Below are positions 60,154-64,000 of a stretch of DNA of 64,000 nt, in pieces; position 1 is the stretch's first letter; each line of letters starts with the position of its first letter. Position numbers and translations under genes: made by a program. The notes under the pieces were generated by a model. That model searched no databases and was not told the origin of the DNA. It saw only the letters and a program-made list of their open reading frames with translations. Source of the DNA: Pseudomonadota bacterium (GTDB lineage Bacteria; Pseudomonadota; Alphaproteobacteria; Sphingomonadales; Sphingomonadaceae); NCBI GenBank assembly GCA_023400405.1, contig JAEXFD010000014.1, forward strand, positions 1-64,000, in the 5' to 3' direction.

Positions 60154-60736
60154 GGACACCGCCCTGATCCTGCTCGCCGCCGGCCATTCGCGCCGGTTCA
60201 ACGATGGCGACAAGCTGGCCGAGCCGTTCCTCGACAAGCCGCTGGCCTTCCACGTGGTCACCGCGCTCGAGAACATCCGCTTTTGCGCGCGGATCGCCAT
60301 CGTTTCGGACACCACGCTCGATTTCTCGGCGCTCGGCTACCAGGTCGTCGAGAATCCCGATGCCTCCCTCGGCCAGGCGCGTTCGCTGTGCCATGGCGTG
60401 ACCGCGGCGCAAAAGGCCGGCGCACAGGCTGTCCTGGTCGCCCTCGCCGATATGCCACGCGTCACTGCGGCGCATGTCTATCGCCTGTTCGATGCCGCCG
60501 ATGGCGACGCCACGATCGTCGCATCGAGCGACGGCGTGAACCCGATGCCGCCGGCGCTGTTCGGCAAGGACATGTTCGAGACGCTGCTCGCGCTGGACGG
60601 CGACCAGGGCGCGCGCGAACTGATCAAGCGCGGCCACCACGTCATCGCGCCGCCCGCCGAGCTCGTCGATATCGATACGCAGGACGACCTTAAGGCACTG
60701 CGCGAGCTCTACGGCCTGCCGACCGACGGCAAGTGA
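60140..60736 (+). CDS. MobA-like nucleotidyltransferase (molybdenum cofactor cytidylyltransferase type)
   Basis: A 198-residue NTP-transferase-fold protein. The nucleotide loop ILLAAGHSRRF is at residues 10-20, with the metal-binding LADMPRVT near 105. Members beside XdhC convert Mo-molybdopterin to the CMP-dinucleotide form (MocA). Coupling to the xdhC-type gene by overlap supports this. It converges on the ABC permease gene. Confidence 0.87.
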   Translation: MLKPEDTALILLAAGHSRRFNDGDKLAEPFLDKPLAFHVVTALENIRFCARIAIVSDTTLDFSALGYQVVENPDASLGQARSLCHGVTAAQKAGAQAVLVALADMPRVTAAHVYRLFDAADGDATIVASSDGVNPMPPALFGKDMFETLLALDGDQGARELIKRGHHVIAPPAELVDIDTQDDLKALRELYGLPTDGK

Positions 60737-60754
60737 AGTCCCACGCCCGGGACG

Positions 60755-61963
<1,209 letters not shown>

Positions 61964-61973
61964 AGATCCTACC

Positions 61974-62147
61974 TTCCTCCCCCTCGATGGGGGAGGATAG
62001 CGGCGCTTGGCAGCTTGCTGCCTAGCGGAGCTTGGAGAGGGTGAGCGGCGCATAGGCGCCGCGCGATTTGCGAAGCAAATCGCTCCCCTCTCCCTCCCAC
62101 TGCCTTTAGCAGCGGGCCCCTCCCTCCCCCACAAGGGGGGAGGGGCG
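61974..62147. repeat. Composite palindromic repeat between ABC permease and ATPase genes
   Basis: Three hairpins are packed in about 175 bp: CCTCCCCC/GGGGGAGG around a 5-base loop (61976-61996), a perfect 9-bp stem GCGATTTGC-GAA-GCAAATCGC (62063-62083), and GCCCCTCC/GGAGGGGC (62116-62146). The outer G/C parts resemble the element at 4636-4740. It separates two genes of one exporter operon and contains no gene. Confidence 0.7.
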
Positions 62148-62162
62148 CAAGCACCAGGCTCC

Positions 62163-62891
62163 TCACGATTCCACTGCCTCCCCCTTCCTATGCCGCGCCT
62201 CGACGCGCTCGACCAGCCCGTCCTTGAAATGGACGATGGTGCGCGCGAAGGCGGCCATATCGGGTTCGTGGGTAACCATCAGCACGGTGATGCCACTCGT
62301 CTTGTTGAGATCGGTGAGCAGCTCCATGATCTCGACCGAACGCTCCGAATCGAGATTGCCGGTCGGCTCGTCGGCGAGCAGGACGTCGGGATTGGTGACG
62401 ATCGCGCGGGCGATCGCCACGCGCTGCTGCTGGCCCCCCGAAAGCTCGGCGGGGGTGTGGTCCCACCATTGCTTGAGCCCGACCTTGTCGAGCGCCGCCA
62501 TCGCCGTCTCGCGGCGCTGCTGCTTGGCGTCGCCGCGATAGAGCAAGGGAAGCTCGACATTCTCCAGCGCCGAGGTGCGCGCGAGCAGGTTGAAGCCCTG
62601 GAAGACGAAGCCCAGATACTTCCGCCGGAGCAGCGCGCGCTGATCGCGATCGAGCGATTCGACATGCACGCCCTTGAACAGGAACGCGCCGCCCGAGGGC
62701 ACGTCGAGACAGCCCAGGATGTTCATCGTGGTCGATTTGCCCGATCCCGACGGGCCCATCACCGCGACGAAATCGCCGGCCTGGATGTCGAGATCGATGC
62801 CCTTCAGCGCCTGGAACTGAGTCGCGCCCTCGCCATAGGTCTTGGTGACGTGGCGCAGGCGGATCAGCGGGGCGGCGTCATTGTCCGCCAC
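62163..62891 (-). CDS. MacB-type ABC exporter ATPase
   Basis: A 242-residue ABC ATPase: Walker A GPSGSGKST at 46-54, signature LSGGQ at 150-154 and Walker B LLADE at 171-175. The sequence groups it with LolD/MacB exporters. GTG 62891 is chosen because the conserved region starts soon after it and GGAGG lies five bases upstream; this start overlaps the adaptor stop by 14 bp. A longer frame running into the adaptor gene is unlikely. Confidence 0.92.
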   Translation of the reverse strand: MADNDAAPLIRLRHVTKTYGEGATQFQALKGIDLDIQAGDFVAVMGPSGSGKSTTMNILGCLDVPSGGAFLFKGVHVESLDRDQRALLRRKYLGFVFQGFNLLARTSALENVELPLLYRGDAKQQRRETAMAALDKVGLKQWWDHTPAELSGGQQQRVAIARAIVTNPDVLLADEPTGNLDSERSVEIMELLTDLNKTSGITVLMVTHEPDMAAFARTIVHFKDGLVERVEARHRKGEAVES

Positions 62892-64000
62892 GCTGGCCTC
62901 CGCCCTGCCCGCTGCCCTGGCGCCGCTGGCCGCCACTGCCACCCGATCGGCGCTGGCCGCTGCCATTGCCGGAAAGCTGGCCGGTGATCACCTTGTCGCC
63001 CGGCTTCAGATTGCCGCCGGTGATTTCGGTGACCGTGCCGTTGGTGTCGCCGACCGTGACCTGCACGGGTTGGGGCTGGCCGTCGGCGCCGAGGATATAG
63101 ACGGTCTGCTGCCCGCTCTGCGTGCCGCCCGCCGCCTTTTCCCCGCCGCCGCTGCGCCGCGGCCGGCGCGGGACCAGCGCCCCGGCGATGCCGCCGCCCG
63201 AGCTGCTCGCGCCCTGCCCGCTGCCGCCCGTCGCGGCCGGCGTGAAGCGAAGCGCGGCGTTGGGGACGAGCAGCACGTTGGGCTTGGCCTTGGTGACGAT
63301 TTCCGCCGTCGCGGTCATGCCCGGACGCAGCTGGAGATCGGCATTGCCGACACTGAGCGTCGCGGCATAGGAGACGACCTGGCTCGCGGTGCTCGCGCTC
63401 GAAGCGCTGCTGCTCGACGAAGAGGACGTCGAGGCGGTGAGGTTCGATCCCAGATCGACGCGCGTGATCGTCGCCGGGAACGTCTTGCCCGGGAACGCAT
63501 CGACGGTGAAGCTGGCGAGCTGCCCCTGCTTGACCGAGCCGACATCGGCCTCGTCGATCGCCACCTGGAGCTCCATCGCGCTCAGATCTTCGGCAATGAC
63601 GAACAACGTGGGGGTGTTGAACGAAGCGGCCACGGTCTGGCCCTCGTCGATCTGGCGGGCGAGCACCACGCCATTGACCGGCGAGCGAATCACCGCCTTG
63701 TAGCGCTGCGTCTCGTTAGAAGAGAGCGCGGCGCGCTGCGACACGACATTGGCCTGCGCCGCACGGACATTGGCGACCGCGCGCTGCACGTCGGCGCGCG
63801 CCGTCTCCATCTCCACCTTGGCGGGCACCTTGCCGCCCGACAGCCGGCTGACTTCCTCCATGCGGGCGAGGTTGGCCTGGGCCTGGGCGAGCGTCGCCTG
63901 GTTCTGCGCGACCGTGGCCACCGCGGCGTTGAGCGTCGCCTTGCTCTGGGTGATCGCATCGTCGAGCCGCGAGGTATCGAGCACCGCGAGCGGCTGGCCC
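62878..64000 (-). CDS. MacA/HlyD-type periplasmic adaptor (5' end beyond the window)
   Basis: The visible 373 residues begin inside the protein (GQPLAVLDTSRL, barrel-sandwich half-motif), so the N-terminus lies off the right edge. A helical hairpin (VAQNQATLAQAQANLARMEEV) is followed by AVIRSPVNGVVLARQIDEGQTV and a beta-barrel. A serine-rich insertion lies near 63370-63430, and Gly/Arg/Gln-rich tracts form the C-terminus (QRRSGGSGGQRRQG). It would link the ABC exporter to an outer-membrane channel, which is not seen here. Confidence 0.92.
   Translation of the reverse strand, partial: GQPLAVLDTSRLDDAITQSKATLNAAVATVAQNQATLAQAQANLARMEEVSRLSGGKVPAKVEMETARADVQRAVANVRAAQANVVSQRAALSSNETQRYKAVIRSPVNGVVLARQIDEGQTVAASFNTPTLFVIAEDLSAMELQVAIDEADVGSVKQGQLASFTVDAFPGKTFPATITRVDLGSNLTASTSSSSSSSASSASTASQVVSYAATLSVGNADLQLRPGMTATAEIVTKAKPNVLLVPNAALRFTPAATGGSGQGASSSGGGIAGALVPRRPRRSGGGEKAAGGTQSGQQTVYILGADGQPQPVQVTVGDTNGTVTEITGGNLKPGDKVITGQLSGNGSGQRRSGGSGGQRRQGSGQGGGQRGGQ

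Overview
The window looks like a chromosomal segment of a high-GC alphaproteobacterium of the Sphingomonas type. The reasons are strong G+C bias at third codon positions, frequent GTG and TTG starts, the gene order hisS-prfA-prmC-DUF4167, a large TonB-dependent receptor beside sugar genes, and many G/C-rich palindromic repeats between genes. I see no prophage, insertion sequence, CRISPR array or plasmid gene. The rRNA genes are outside the window, but the left edge carries what reads as the promoter, leader and boxA of a leftward rRNA operon.

Layout. 1-496: rRNA operon promoter and leader (minus strand) and the upstream region of a flippase gene. 497-3550: polysaccharide flippase, CBS-domain protein, small membrane protein, DUF4167 protein. 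3820-7163: minus-strand translation operon hisS-prfA-prmC, with a palindromic repeat pair between prfA and prmC. 7212-11178: a galactonate branch (KDPGal aldolase, KDGal kinase, Na+/sugar symporter) divergent from a GntR/FadR regulator. 11329-13189: DUF6624 protein, FMN reductase divergent from an HxlR regulator, a 35-residue acidic protein. 13235-22435: polysaccharide and sugar block with GH43, GH5-like, periplasmic aldose epimerase and IlvD/EDD sugar-acid dehydratase on the minus strand, then a Gfo/Idh sugar dehydrogenase and a TonB-dependent receptor on the plus strand.

22543-28427: a complete RND tripartite efflux operon. 28484-31250: enoyl-CoA hydratase, a small hydrolase, tRNA-Gly(TCC), hemW. 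31254-37761: PBP activator, rsmI, yraN, gshB, DedA, GAF protein, xerC and a transaldolase-type aldolase. 37775-39784: two small paralogous secreted proteins around a DUF2490 protein and a SnoaL-like protein. 39854-46961: priA, then two tandem secreted HExxH proteins (the first apparently frameshifted) and a membrane-anchored trypsin-like protease. 46968-50230: DUF1203, ada and a DEAD-box helicase. 50289-61963: agmatine deiminase, M28 peptidase, a broken LuxR-HTH/membrane gene, trmB, GNAT, a membrane protein, phenylalanine hydroxylase, hydrolase, lipoprotein, GDPD, XdhC/MobA-like pair. 60755-64000: a MacAB-type ABC exporter running off the right edge.

How the genes fit together. The sugar genes form a non-phosphorylative (De Ley-Doudoroff) galactose route. 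Outer-membrane uptake (receptor), extracytoplasmic glycosidases and epimerase and a Na+ symporter feed a dehydrogenase, dehydratase, kinase and aldolase, which give pyruvate and glyceraldehyde 3-phosphate. No lactonase is visible here. The same dehydrogenase and dehydratase families also act on L-arabinose, so a galactose- and arabinose-containing polymer is a reasonable but unproven substrate. The most unusual local features are the tandem metallopeptidase-like/protease cluster, two apparent frameshifts, the SD-less rsmI start 11 bp from a divergent gene, and several perfect palindromes in promoter regions.
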